The notes below the pieces were generated by a model that worked only from the letters and a program-made list of their open reading frames with translations, had not been told where the DNA came from and made no database searches. Source: Hypholoma sublateritium FD-334 SS-4 (taxonomy: Eukaryota > Basidiomycota > Agaricomycetes > Agaricales > Strophariaceae). Taken from it: DNA of 43,905 nucleotides. Position numbers and translations under genes: made by a program. Shown in pieces: positions 34,190 through 43,905 of this stretch (position 1 is the stretch's first letter; every line of letters starts with the position of its first letter). The stretch is from assembly GCA_000827495.1 (NCBI GenBank), contig KN817703.1, positions 6,856 to 50,760 on the forward strand, in the 5' to 3' direction.

Positions 34190-34708
34190 AGTTGCGACAC
34201 CACCACCTCGTCGTGCATCTGCACAGCGGCGATCGAAGCCAGTCTCCAGGACTGCGTGAACTGCGCCGTGGCTGCCAACTTCACCCAGGCCGTCATCGCA
34301 ACAGCGCAAAATCTGACAAGCTGTAAGTCGCAACGTTGGCCAGAGCGTCCTTTTCGTGCTGAATATGAATCAAGTGTACAATTTGGCTTGTTCATCGAGT
34401 AACCTTCCCTCCCCTACGGTCCCTACCTCCCTTCCCATAAGCTCAAGCACTGGTTCCATTTCGGCCAGTGGTTCGGTGGTACGACCTCGCTTGGGTCAGT
34501 CTTTGCCAGTGGTAGCAGCTCTAGTACCACCAGCGTCTTGGCGCTGCCTAGTCAGATTACTATCCGGCCTTCTTCGACCACTTCGGGAGCAACAACGTCA
34601 GAGACAGCTTCAACGACAGGCCTTACAGCATCGGCTGCGAAAACGGAAGCGGTGAAGGCCTTGGCTGTAGTTGGGATTGGCGCAGCCATCGCACTGGGAT
34701 TGTTCTAG
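34190..34708 (+). pseudogene. Truncated tandem copy of the secreted GPI-type gene
   Basis: The same core is present (SSCICTAAIEASLQDCVNCA, then AQNLTS and YNLACSSSNLPSPTVP across a 53-nt intron). The C terminus is the same type (VKALAVVGIGAAIALGLF). No signal-peptide exon lies upstream; only 132 bases separate it from the preceding gene. The stalk changes frame near 34471-34481, between ISASGS and TTSLGSVFASG. I read it as a 5'-truncated, frameshifted duplicate. An unseen intron could rescue the shift. Confidence 0.65.
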
Positions 34709-35188
34709 GATCTGAGACGTACACAAGGACATTTGACACGGATTTCACACTTAGATTATCGGATCCTAAGTTTATAGTCGCATAACTGGTAACCGAAGTC
34801 ACAATTTCATTGGAAATCGCGACTATCTGTTCGAGTTACTCCGGAGGGGAAAAAGCGAGCCTCAAGAAATTTGACATGTTCTCCGCAGCGTTCTCGCCAC
34901 AGGTTGTCCGAGCGCTCAGCGCGTTTGATATGCGTTCATGTCGGCACTCGGCCACCTAAGGCTATATAAATTATAATTACATAGAAATCCACCACGTGGT
35001 CCGGAGACCCGGTGAATCCCAATTTACTGCTTACTCTTGACCACATCATTCTGCGATACTATATACCTCCGACGGTGTCAAGGTGCACCCCGTTGTACCA
35101 GCTTTTCTGTTGGAATAGCAGAGATACATGGTATGTTGTCAACTTTTTGCTTGAATCATTCAACTGAAAGCAGGAGCCGCAGTCCGAG
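34709..35188. other. Intergenic, no gene seen
   Basis: No coding texture. It should contain the former promoter of the MON2 copy starting at 35189. Confidence 0.45.
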
Positions 35189-37358
35189 ATGAGTCCGCTC
35201 GCCTTTCTCGTGACCGAATTGCAGGTGAGAGATATAGACTGCGTGAAAGAGCATTAACGAATGCTATGATATGGTTTACAGTATCTAGCAAGTGAAACGA
35301 GACGGAAACATCCTGAGATTCGAGAGGTGTTTGTCTACTCCATAAAAGTGCGGAATGAATGCTGATGGAAGGTGCAGGCTGCAGAGAAATACCTAGCCAT
35401 CCTACGGGCGTCTCCAGAGCAAGCCACAGCAAATCTAGCATCTGGTATGTGTATTCCCCCGAGCAATAATATTTTCACAAAATATTCATGTCGAACAGAT
35501 GGACCGCATGCGCAGTCGCAAGACCTGCTGCGACCGGTGTTCATGGGCTGCGCGATGAAGAACGCGAAAGTGGTCGCAATATCTCTCGGGTCGCTGCAGT
35601 GACTCATTTCACTCAAGGCCGTGCCCCATTCTGCCGTACCGCTCATCGTCGACACTATGAACGACGCCATGTCACAGGGCGTCGACATCCAGCTACGCAT
35701 TCTCCAGACACTAGTATCCCTTGTGCCCAATTTTCCCGCCATACACGGAGACCTGCTCGGCGACGTACGTGGTGCTCGCACTTTTGGGCGCAGCGGTGAT
35801 CTGAGACTATTTTGGACAGGCGCTGTTGTTGTGCTTCAAGCTGCAGGAGTCCCGCATCGCAGTAGTGTCATCAACTGCGGCCGCGACATTGCGGCAATTG
35901 GTCATGTTTGTGGTGGACAAGATGGTGTTGGAAGACCGGCTGGCGGAAGCGGACGAGATTCCAGCATCAGCGCTAAGGGAAGTTCAACTCCCCGACGGTG
36001 GAACGAAGCTCCTTGGCCCATCCGCAAGAGACGCGTTTTTAGTGTTTGAAGACTTGTGTCTACTCACTAACGGAGAGAGGCCGACATTCTTGAAGTTGGA
36101 ACTCCTACACAAGACTTTTGCTCTGGAACTGATAGAGAGTGTTTTGACGAATTACCATGAATTGTTCCGGAAGGTAAGTATCATTATTCTTGGTGCAGCT
36201 TATGTTTACTATTCTAATAGCACCCAGAACTTGTACTTCTCCTGCAACATCACCTCTGTCCTCTGCTCGTCAAATCTTTATCCGATAGACCTCATTTCTC
36301 ATTACTACTCCGATGTACTCGCGTTGTATTCCTTCTCCTCAAATAGTTCTCCTTGGAGTTAGAGGCAGAGGTCGAGGTATTCTTAATGATGCTCATTCGC
36401 CTTATCAGCGAGGATGGATCGGAAGGGGAACCCTCGAAACCGATCTGGATGCGGATACTGGCCATGGAGATCATGCGAGGGTAATATTCGTCTTTCATAT
36501 CTTAATTTTGACGTCTCATGCTCTTGAAAGATTGTGCAGTGATGCAGACCTCATCCGCAGCATGTGGAATCGATATGACGCGCAAGATTCAGGGTCGAAG
36601 GTCATTAGCTCACTGGTCACGGCGCTCAAACGTCTCGTCACGGAAAAGCCTGCTCTGCTTGGCGTCGGCGCACAAATGGGTGGAGTTGGGGTTCACTCAG
36701 ACCCTAGTCCTTCTCCTAGTGGCACCGGGGCATCTGGCGCTGCTGCCTACGGACTCGATATGGCAGGGAGGGTCGCCAGTGCAACATGTACAATTTCTGG
36801 CGTGGTGGGCATGATCGGGGGAACAGGAGGGCTCAGTTTACATGGGTCGTCCATGAAGTTGCAATGGTATGTGTCGCATTGTTCTCAGACGTACCTCGAT
36901 ACTGACCCTCCTACAGCATTGATCAACTGGACAAGGCAGATGCTCCTCCAATTCCCGAATCATACATACATCTCCTAACCGTACAGTGCATTATCTCGAT
37001 CTGTGAGGGCTTTGCGTCCTCCGGTCCAATCTATAGCAACATAGCTATACAATGCCCTCGCGCTGCGGGCGACTCGGTAGTCCGCGCTCCGCCAGCGCTT
37101 GATCTGACCACACTTCCTGACGACTTCCAAACGCGCCAACTGCGCATCGTTCAATCCATCATCTCACAGGCATGGCCTGCGCTGCTTGCAGCACTCTCTT
37201 TCATCATTGCAACAAACTTTTCAGATGAGTTGTTCGTCGATGTGCTCGCGAGTTACCAGGCGATGACGAATGTCTCGGGCATGCTCGGTCTAACAACCCC
37301 CCGCGATGCCTTTTTCAACTCCTTGTCAAAATTCTCCGTTCCTATTCGTTACAAATGA
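35189..37358 (+). pseudogene. MON2: MON2 (Golgi/endosome trafficking), 5' part, disabled
   Basis: Mon2 is a large Arf-GEF-like scaffold (family about 1,600-1,800 aa) that works with Dop1 at the Golgi and endosomes. The start MSPLAFLVTELQ at 35189 is followed by six clean introns. Signatures are YLASETRRKHPEIRE, YLAILRASPEQATANLAS, LLRPVFMGCAMKNAKVVAIS and VPLIVDTMNDAMSQGVDIQL. These are followed by SRIAVVSSTAAATLRQLVMF, HPELVLLLQHHLCPLLVKSL and VQCIISICEGFASSGPIYSN. Two in-frame stops break it: TGA at 35600-35602, where the family has Arg (LQ*LISLK), and TAG at 36344-36346 (LLK*FSLELE). Both fit C-to-T changes. The frame ends at 37356-37358, eight bases into the dispersed repeat, after about 560 residues. 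The remaining two thirds of the gene are absent. Confidence 0.9.
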
Positions 37359-38108
37359 TAAATTCTTTTAAAAAAACTAGCACAAGTTTTAGCATTGTCG
37401 CGATATCGATCGAGCACAGGGATTTCTTGGGGACTCCCGCTTCATCATTAATTAACCGACTGGCTATCACGTGGCTATGTTCGATTCCCACACATTAATG
37501 CATGTACATACCAGCAGAGCGTCCGCGTCAGTACTTGAACACCTCCCCAATGACCTGGTACCAAAACAGTCATTGGGTCGCTAAATTTGCCATACACGGT
37601 ATAAGTAGATGTCCCCATTCCCCTGTGGTAGCGACAGGCTGAAGCCCTTCAGCATCAGCTTCAGGATCAATGACAGAATGTGCCTGCGGTGGTCACAGAG
37701 TTGATCATCTATCTGTGTCAAGCTGCTCCTGTATCTACCCGCGACCCCGTCTTCACGCGCTGCAATAGTATCATCCGCACCGCGCTCCAATGGATGAACT
37801 GCGTCAAGCCTTGATGGAGGAGGTCAAACGAGCAGGATAACGTACAGCCCCGCCCCCTTCGATCCGTGGACGACGCTCTCGCATCTGGGCCAGAGAAAAC
37901 ACGAACAAGCAACGATGGACGACAGATAGGTTTGCTGGAGGTCAGTCAGCCCCGCGAAGGATCCCGCGGACTGAATCAGCAAGGTGCGTACCAGATAATC
38001 GATTTTATGCCGGAAACTTGAGCTGAAGCGAAGCAGCTCACCGCTCCAGCAGACATTGCGATCTACGGCACGCCACGCACTTTCCAGACTGTCACAATAG
38101 CACCAACC
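37350..38108 (-). repeat. Dispersed ~770-bp repeat, right copy (inverted)
   Basis: Near-identical reverse complement of 4445-5213. Its AT-rich end abuts the MON2 break; its other end abuts the PB1-gene relic. It contains the GGTACC palindrome at 37547-37576 and about 30 bases absent from the left copy. It lacks the outermost 25 bases (the CAGTACAGCAG side) seen at 5240 and 33007. Confidence 0.85.
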
Positions 38109-38119
38109 CTTCTCCCCAG

Positions 38120-39330
38120 GTCCGCGTTATGGCCAGTCACATTACTCCTTGTCAAGTGCCCCGAGCTCTGCATACGCACGTGTATCTCAAGGTTCAACTT
38201 TACGCAACAGCCGCCCGGCATACGGTACCAACAACAGCTATTACAACGACGGCCAGGCGTCACACAGCACAAACAGCACCTACGGCGCAGGACTGTAAGG
38301 CTACCCACCCCACGACGGCTTCGACGCGGACGAGCCGCCCGACGAGGACGATCTTCAAGATTATCCTGTCGCGTCGTCGTATTCCCAATCCGGCCGTGGG
38401 ACCCTTATGAATTCGCGTAGGAATCCCAACTCGCTCAGCATGCCCCCGGAGCGCAAGGCCAGTGGGAGCTATGAAAAGCCACAGGCAGTCACGGAGGGCG
38501 TGGAGGGGCCTGTCATAGCCCAATGGCGCTCAAATGGCGGCCTACCACCGCTCCCATTGGCGCTCCCATCGGCGCCGTTGCTCTCAGCCAATGGACCGCT
38601 CCACTTGATCACGCCGCGGCTCACCAGCGGTATGGGCGCGAACAGATATGCGGCGTCCGACACGAGCTTCGAAAGCGCGATACCGAAGTCGTCGGCGGCT
38701 GCGGAGTCAATTCAGCTCTGCGCGCCTGCGCAGCGGCTACGAGAGTCCGAACGGGCACAGCTCGTCGACGGCGGGCGGAATCGACTATACCGCAAGCGCG
38801 CGGCGATGCCGATGCTGAACGTGAGCAGCCTGCAGGAGCCGCCACCGATAACGCGCTCGCGCAACGCGAGCCAGCCGACGGCGTACATCCCGCAGCCGAT
38901 CGCGCCGCCGCTGCCCACCGGGCCCGCGCAGCCGCACTGAATCCGCGAGACACGGCCCATTCCCGAAGAACGTGCCCATCGGGACAGGGAAGCGCGGCAG
39001 CGGCTCGAGCCAGTCGACGGGTGAGAGTTCGGACTGAACAGCTCCTCCCCGATCACACCTTTTGGCTCGAGCGACTCGTCGCTCGCAGGCGTGGGCATTC
39101 ACACGTCGCGCTCGCACGGCGCGTTCGACGCTGTGCAGGAGCCCGCAGGGGCGCCGCCCGTGAAGGTCAAGGTGCATTTCCACGACATCTTCGTGATACA
39201 GGCGCCGCGCACGACGGAGTACGATGATCTCGTCGAGAAAGTAGGGCGCAAGATCCGGCTGCGCGGGCCCCGTCGAGACGACAGGCCCCTGCCCCTGAAG
39301 TATCCTGCATAATCAGAGGTTGCCCTGTTC
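38120..39330 (+). pseudogene. PB1-domain polarity protein (Cdc24/Bem1-type), C-terminal relic
   Basis: The readable frame has YGTNNSYYNDGQASHSTNST, then a TAA at 38296-38298 where GL*GYPPHDGFDADEP would otherwise run on. Next come SGYESPNGHSSSTAGG, SSLQEPPPITRSRNASQPTA and, after 39140, the PB1 start VKVKVHFHDIFVIQAPRTTE followed by DDLVEKVGRKIRL and PLPLKYP. The OPCA-type acidic segment that should follow KY is missing; the frame ends at 39312. Frame switches occur around 38590-38950. PB1 domains of this form pair Cdc24 with Bem1 at sites of polarised growth. Which of the two this was cannot be settled here. GC is much higher than in the accessory cluster. The order of relics is not necessarily the ancestral gene order. 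Confidence 0.6.
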
Positions 39331-39339
39331 GCCGTCATG

Positions 39340-41270
39340 ATCACTCGCCATCGACGGTGGTCACCCGGCCGCCCTTCATGCTTAAGGCACTGTCGCCACA
39401 CTGGCGCAGAACGAGCAACTCAACAATGAGACCATCTACGTCCTGGGAAGCTGCGTAGTAGAAAACCATCGGCGCCAGGTCTCGCATGCGCGAGTGACGG
39501 GTTTCCAGTCCTGGGGCGGGACCTGAACCTGGCGCTGACGAAGTACTTCGATCGCCTGCCACACAATCGGCGCAAGAACATGCTCTTCGACATGCTGCAC
39601 GTTCTTCCTGCGACGATGTGCTCGGGGAATATCGAGGAGACTACGTCGGTCCTACAGTCGCTCGGCGGCAGTTCCGAGTTGGGGTCTCTTCCGGTCCCGT
39701 GGTATATTGTATACCACGCTCATCAACTTGTTCCGATTTATCAGCTCACCGCACTATGTCGATTTGTCCCCCGAGACCGAGTTGAACGGCTTCGGCGCCT
39801 GTCTGACCTTGTTCATCCTCCGCGACAGCACATACATGCGCCGCAGGTCCGTGTCCAACGATCGTGCTTCGACTGCGTCTTCGCTTTGGCCGTCATAAAA
39901 CCAGCGCCTGATGTCGACTTTCTCCAGAGATGCGATCGATGGTGCCGGTGTAGAAGATGGTCGCATTTATGCTGCTTGATGCTGTACAGCTGTTGAGCCT
40001 CGTGAAGCAGTACATTGTGCCCGCAATCCTAATCGACACGGAATACTGTCGAACTTAGTCATCAAAGACGCGGACTCGTGCCTGCAGGACGTGCTGAAAC
40101 CCGATCCAGGTGAGGCGGTCGTCTTTCCTTTCCCGGCATGAAACGAGACGACTTGAACTCGCTCTATGTTTAGGCGAAGATGTCGCTGTTCATCCAGATG
40201 ACGCAGAGCTGCGTAGGCGCTGAACGCCTTCTATAGGCTCAGTTGCTGCCCATCATCACTGACGCTGTTGCAGATCAGGGCTCCCTCCTGCCGGCGATCC
40301 AGCGGTACTACCAGCGGCTGATGCCTGCGCTGCAGGTCGTCGACGGCATAATCGCGACGCTAGGCACGCCGCACGCCACCGCGTCGCAGCAGCTATATCC
40401 AGCTTTTTAGCTGTTTTTCGCACAACTGACACGACGCGCAGGCGCTCGGCTTCCTGTCGTCGACTATCGCGATTTTGTTGAAGAACGAGGACGATTTTGT
40501 GACTCTTCCCACGCTCGCGGAGGTGCACCTCGTCATCGCTCTCTTCACGAGTATACTTCCGTCGATGTCGAAGACTGAAGTCGTGTGTCGTCTTTGCGTT
40601 ATATTACGAATGCTACACTGACATGGCGCAGCTCTCACTCAATTCCGGCTTCGACGCGATCCACATGGCCATCCTCGGGCTCGCGACGCGGTGCCGGGGC
40701 ACAGACGAATGCTCGCCTATGTGGTACTCCAGTCTGACACGGATCTGAAGCTCAGCCAGGCGGTGGCGTTCGGCGTTCTCTTCTTTCAAAGTGGATACTT
40801 GCTGACGGAATTTTAGGGCATGGTCGCAAGACGAAGTTCGATGTGCAGGTGCAGCGCGAGGGGCGGCTGCTCCGCAAGGGTGTGATTGCGTACACCGGTA
40901 CCGCAGGCGACTAGGTAAGCATTCTGTTTGATTTACATGGCTCTGACTGATGATTCTCTTTCCAGAGCCGGAAATAACGCTCGTTCTGTCGCCGTTGATG
41001 ACCAGGCCGCGGAGCGACGAGCGGACAACACACTTCTCTCGTGAGTACTACCACATAAGGGGGTCTCTGGAGTCCGGCTGACGCGCCAACAGCGACGATA
41101 CTGATAGTCGGCGACGCGCCCGGCGTGCTGGACGACCTGTGCACCGACTTCGCGACGACGCCCAAGCAGATCGTAGACATCGGTGCGGACCTCGCACACA
41201 AGGGCCAGATGGGCGCGGACAGCGCGAGCGAGGTGCAGCACCCCATACCCACTTCCGAAATCCTCTACTC
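39340..41270 (+). pseudogene. NUP192: NUP192/NUP205, degenerate copy 2 (C-terminal part)
   Basis: Segments match copy 1: TVATLAQNEQLNNETIYVLG, VVENHRRQVSHARVTGFQSW, MLFDMLHVLPATMCSGNIEE, and LRDSTYMRRR with DRASTASS. Beyond copy 1's end it also carries LLPAIQRYYQRLMPALQVVD, DFVTLPTLAEVHLVIALFTS and KTKFDVQVQREGRLLRKGVI. The reading VLDDLCTDFATTPKQIVDIG follows near 41125. Lesions include TAA at 39383-39385 (copy 1 has CAA), TAG at 40234-40236 in LL*AQLLPI, large internal deletions after 39670, and many frame changes. Part of an intron is fused to coding sequence near 40250 (ATCACTGACGCTGTTGCAG), which corresponds to the last alignable bases of copy 1. It is clearly non-functional. Confidence 0.8.
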
Positions 41271-42029
41271 ATTCCGTCCCCCCGCAGATCCTGCGCGACC
41301 TCACCGCGGTGTAGACGCCCGCGCTGCGTGCTTCTCGCGGCGCTGGAGATGCTGCCGTGGCGGTATGTGGTGCACTACATCAGCGCGAGTCGGTGGTGAG
41401 CGCTCTGCAATGGGAAGGCATTATCGGCATTTTTGGGAACTGGATGATGGTGGACACGTACCTCAAAGGGCATAGGGACGGTGTACATATCCAAAGCAAG
41501 CGTGCCGCAAATTCATGCTAGGCGGGTCTGATAGTTACAGGGACGCGGCAAGAATAATCAGTGAAAAAAGAAAAGTTACAAGGTAAGATGCATGCATGAT
41601 GGCGACTTACATCGTCGAGCTTTCAAGTTGGATGCGCGTAGACGATGGAGCAAAAATCTTCCATCGGACACGATTAGCGACTGTTACGGCAACTCGCCAA
41701 GCCCTTCACCTTTGAATCCGCGAAATCAGCCCCGGATAGCCCGATCCTTCTTGGTGACGGAGGCCAACAAGCATCCCATGGCTAATCGCTGAGTGACAAT
41801 GGCGGTGTTGATCATGGATCGGGCGTGAGGAGACAAGGGAGAAGGGAGCGACGCCTGGAAATGAGCGCCGCGCCGAGAGCGCTGCCTAGGAAGAGAGGGG
41901 TAAGGAATACTGTCCGGGAGAGAGGTAAGCAACAGATAGATACCAAATAAAAAGAGAAACACGCACCGAAAACCCTAGGCCGGGAGCTCAGCGTCACTAG
42001 TATCCTCAGCAATACGCCTCCCGAGGAGT
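41271..42029. other. Decayed GC-rich sequence, no gene named
   Basis: Readings such as RVLLAALEMLPWRYVVHYIS (41320-41390, needing a frame change) may extend the NUP192 relic or belong to another gene. From 41480 to 42029 there is no supported frame. Confidence 0.35.
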
Positions 42030-42430
42030 GGACACGGAGGCAGACCGCATCCTCATCCGCGAGGTCCTCCTGCACTTTTTGTCGAATATGTCTCATCCAA
42101 GGTAATCTAGCTGTCGTTCAACCAGAGCACTCTCCTCAACCTCGTGGACGAGCTCGCCCTGCCGCGGTGTTGTCGTACCACGCCTTCGTCAACTTCGCCC
42201 TATGTGCACTCCAGACCTTCTTCGGCGTCCCTAGCGCTCATCGGCGCATACAATCACACCCACAGGCTCGTCTGCCGCCGCCTGCACTAGCCCTAGTTGC
42301 GGTCGTTCTGGGTGATCGTGCGGGGACGTCGTTGAAAATGAGCGGTACAAGGTCCTTGGCCTGGATCGTCAAGGACGTCGTCAGCGTCCGCGAGCCCGGC
42401 GGCGGCACACGCGTGGAATAGCAGATGACT
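42030..42430 (+). pseudogene. Unrecognised gene remnant
   Basis: Frame pieces with coding texture: DRILIREVLLHFLSN (about 42048), STLLNLVDELALP (42125), VLSYHAFVNFALCALQTFFG (42167), and WIVKDVVSVREPGGGTRVE ending at 42421. They alternate between frames, so this is a broken copy of a host gene that I cannot name. Confidence 0.45.
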
Positions 42431-42639
42431 CGCAGTAGCCCTCGTCGGAACGCCCTGAGTGTTGTTGGATGAGGTGGTGGTTAGCTTTGTGATGCGTCAC
42501 ACCGCGGCGGTTCCGGAACGTTTGTTTGTCTAGCTGGATGGCCCTCTTACAACGCGAGACTATATCAGATCTCTTCGCTGTTCGTTATCTATGGCTTCAG
42601 GTATGCTCCTCGATTGTACACCTAGACGTACCAATCTGA

Positions 42640-43000
42640 TATTTATAAGTGTCGTATGGCCTTTTCCTCCATCAAGACCTCCTTCACAACAACCCAGCCC
42701 AACGTACCCTGATGCTGGGTGTTTTCAGACAAGTTATGCATGCGCAATCGATGTGCAAGGAACTCGAAGGTTTTGGAGCGCCATACTGGTTGGTGGTAAT
42801 TTAGTAAGTGATTAACACATTCATCACGAAGATATTATGTTTCTAACTGCATTCTTTCAGTCAACCATTCCTCCATATTTCGCATAGGCGTCCCAGAAAT
42901 CGCAGAAGGGGTAGCCGTTCAGATGGGCAACCTCATTATACAGCATTTGGCTTTCTGCCGCTTGAAGAGAATCCTTGCCGCTTCAAAGAGATGTGGTATG
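42640..43000 (+). pseudogene. Unrecognised exon-like remnant
   Basis: One frame reads LHNNPAQRTLMLGVFRQVMH and KELEGFGAPYWLVV (42677-42800), then meets a splice-like site. A second piece, GVPEIAEGVAVQMGNLIIQH with LAFCRLKRILAASKRC, lies at 42888-43000. It looks like parts of one protein of unknown family. Beyond 43000 no frame is convincing. Confidence 0.4.
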
Positions 43001-43539
43001 TGCATGTCTATGAGGATGCAACATTCGACTTCGGAATCAGTGAGTCCCCGGCGCGGCGTCGACGGTTCTTGACACATGAACATTTTAGGGCGCTGGTCAG
43101 TCTCATTAATATTCGCATTGCCTATTATTTCACTAATAAATGCCAAAAGGTTCCCTGAAACCTTTTGTAGACATACAAACCATCTATCTTGGAGCCCTAG
43201 GACTGCCGCTTGTAAAGTGTGCATGATGTATATAATTGGTGTTGTACAAAGCTATAATATTTTGATGATCGAGCGACATGCGTTTCGAGCCCGTTCCGTA
43301 CAAGTTCGTGCGTCGATACCAGTCCGCGCTTATTGGTAATGTACATACAGTCCCCGGAAGCAAACGGGGGCCTGCAGAGGGCCGGGGATGCACAGATCTA
43401 GATGGAAATAATAATTATGAGGATGTATCCTTTGTGTATCCTACCGTATTGCATCGCGCAAACCGTTGGCAGTGATCATACGATAAGATTAGATGCGGTA
43501 GATGTTTTAAATTTATCCGGCGACAAAATACGGAAGATA

Positions 43540-43790
43540 TTACCAATGTTTTACCCATATGTTCCACATGTATTCCACGTGTATCCTGCGTGTATTCAAC
43601 ACTATATTCAGAAAGTAAATCCAAAATGTATCTCGTGGCATATTCCGCAAATATGCCACGAGATATGTTTCGAACTTATTCGTCGAATATTGCCTTGAAT
43701 ATATTGAAGAACATATTTCAAATTTATTCTTCGTGTATCCGGCCAGATACACCTGAAATACATTTTTTATTTATTCTAAAAATGTTCTAA
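43540..43790. repeat. AT-rich degenerate repeats with a 16-bp hairpin
   Basis: TATCTCGTGGCATATT at 43629-43644 is exactly inverted at 43650-43665 around a 5-base loop. To its left, variants of a roughly 11-base unit (TGTTCCACA, TGTATTCCACG, TGTATCCTGCG) are repeated from 43558. To the right, TATTC-type units continue. No coding frame is supported between 43001 and 43905. Confidence 0.6.
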
Positions 43791-43905
43791 ATGTCGGCAT
43801 TGGCGAAATGATTATTTGCCCGTAGTGTAACATTTGCGAATATTCCCTGTGTACAACTGAGTATGCACCTCTCATATCAGATCCTACGAGTCATTACTAA
43901 GACAG

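Noticed and set aside
38523..39227. Long Arg/Ala-rich rightward frame over the PB1 relic
   Set aside because: Composition is typical of an out-of-frame reading of GC-rich coding DNA. The parallel frames carry the recognisable PB1 and Ser-rich segments.
1..43905. CRISPR arrays, bacterial operons or ribosome binding sites
   Set aside because: No regular repeat-spacer structure exists and the genes are spliced, so this is eukaryotic DNA.

Overview
The window reads as nuclear DNA of a filamentous basidiomycete, most likely an Agaricomycete. Real genes are cut by many 45-70 nt GT..AG introns. A TNP2-type CACTA transposase of the kind common in mushroom-forming fungi is present. Two predicted proteins belong, as far as I can recall, to unnamed multi-copy families seen mainly in Agaricomycetes. 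Thirteen N bases lie between 183 and 1723, so the left end is poorly resolved. Everything here comes from reading the sequence; no database search was run, and spliced models are manual.

Layout. (1) 285-4089, minus: a NUP192/NUP205 nucleoporin copy that is long but broken by indels and a stop. (2) 4445-5240: a dispersed repeat whose near-identical partner lies inverted at 37350-38108. (3) 5684-24121: a compact accessory cluster of nine genes. The left four (884-aa orphan, small coiled-coil protein, two tail-anchored beta-propellers) run leftwards. The right five (a small protein with an L-H-F-H module, a roughly 520-aa orphan of the GMSxDES family, a third tail-anchored beta-propeller, two Ser/Pro-rich proteins) run rightwards from a shared promoter region at 14170-14554. 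The three propellers are diverged paralogues, and three of the right-hand genes share a C-terminal module of about 90 residues. (4) 24179-30941: a GC-rich gene remnant, an unknown two-exon gene, an apparently intact TNP2-like transposase gene, and short elements built on a GGTACC-centred palindrome. (5) 31438-42810: a graveyard of host genes. It holds pieces of a chitin synthase, MON2, a PB1-domain polarity protein, a second NUP192 and unrecognised genes, all with stops, frameshifts or truncations. Two small secreted/GPI-type genes sit among them, one of them broken. (6) 42811-43905: AT-rich sequence with a strong hairpin.

How the parts fit. The housekeeping relics and repeats suggest a heterochromatin-like or subtelomere-like sink for duplicated DNA. 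In several relics the disabling stop is best explained by a C-to-T change. The accessory cluster at 5.7-24.1 kb is different: its frames are mostly open, its introns are clean, and its paralogues are diverged but still coding. It is the best candidate for an undescribed system, namely membrane-tethered beta-propellers next to low-complexity and orphan proteins. Its function cannot be read from the sequence.
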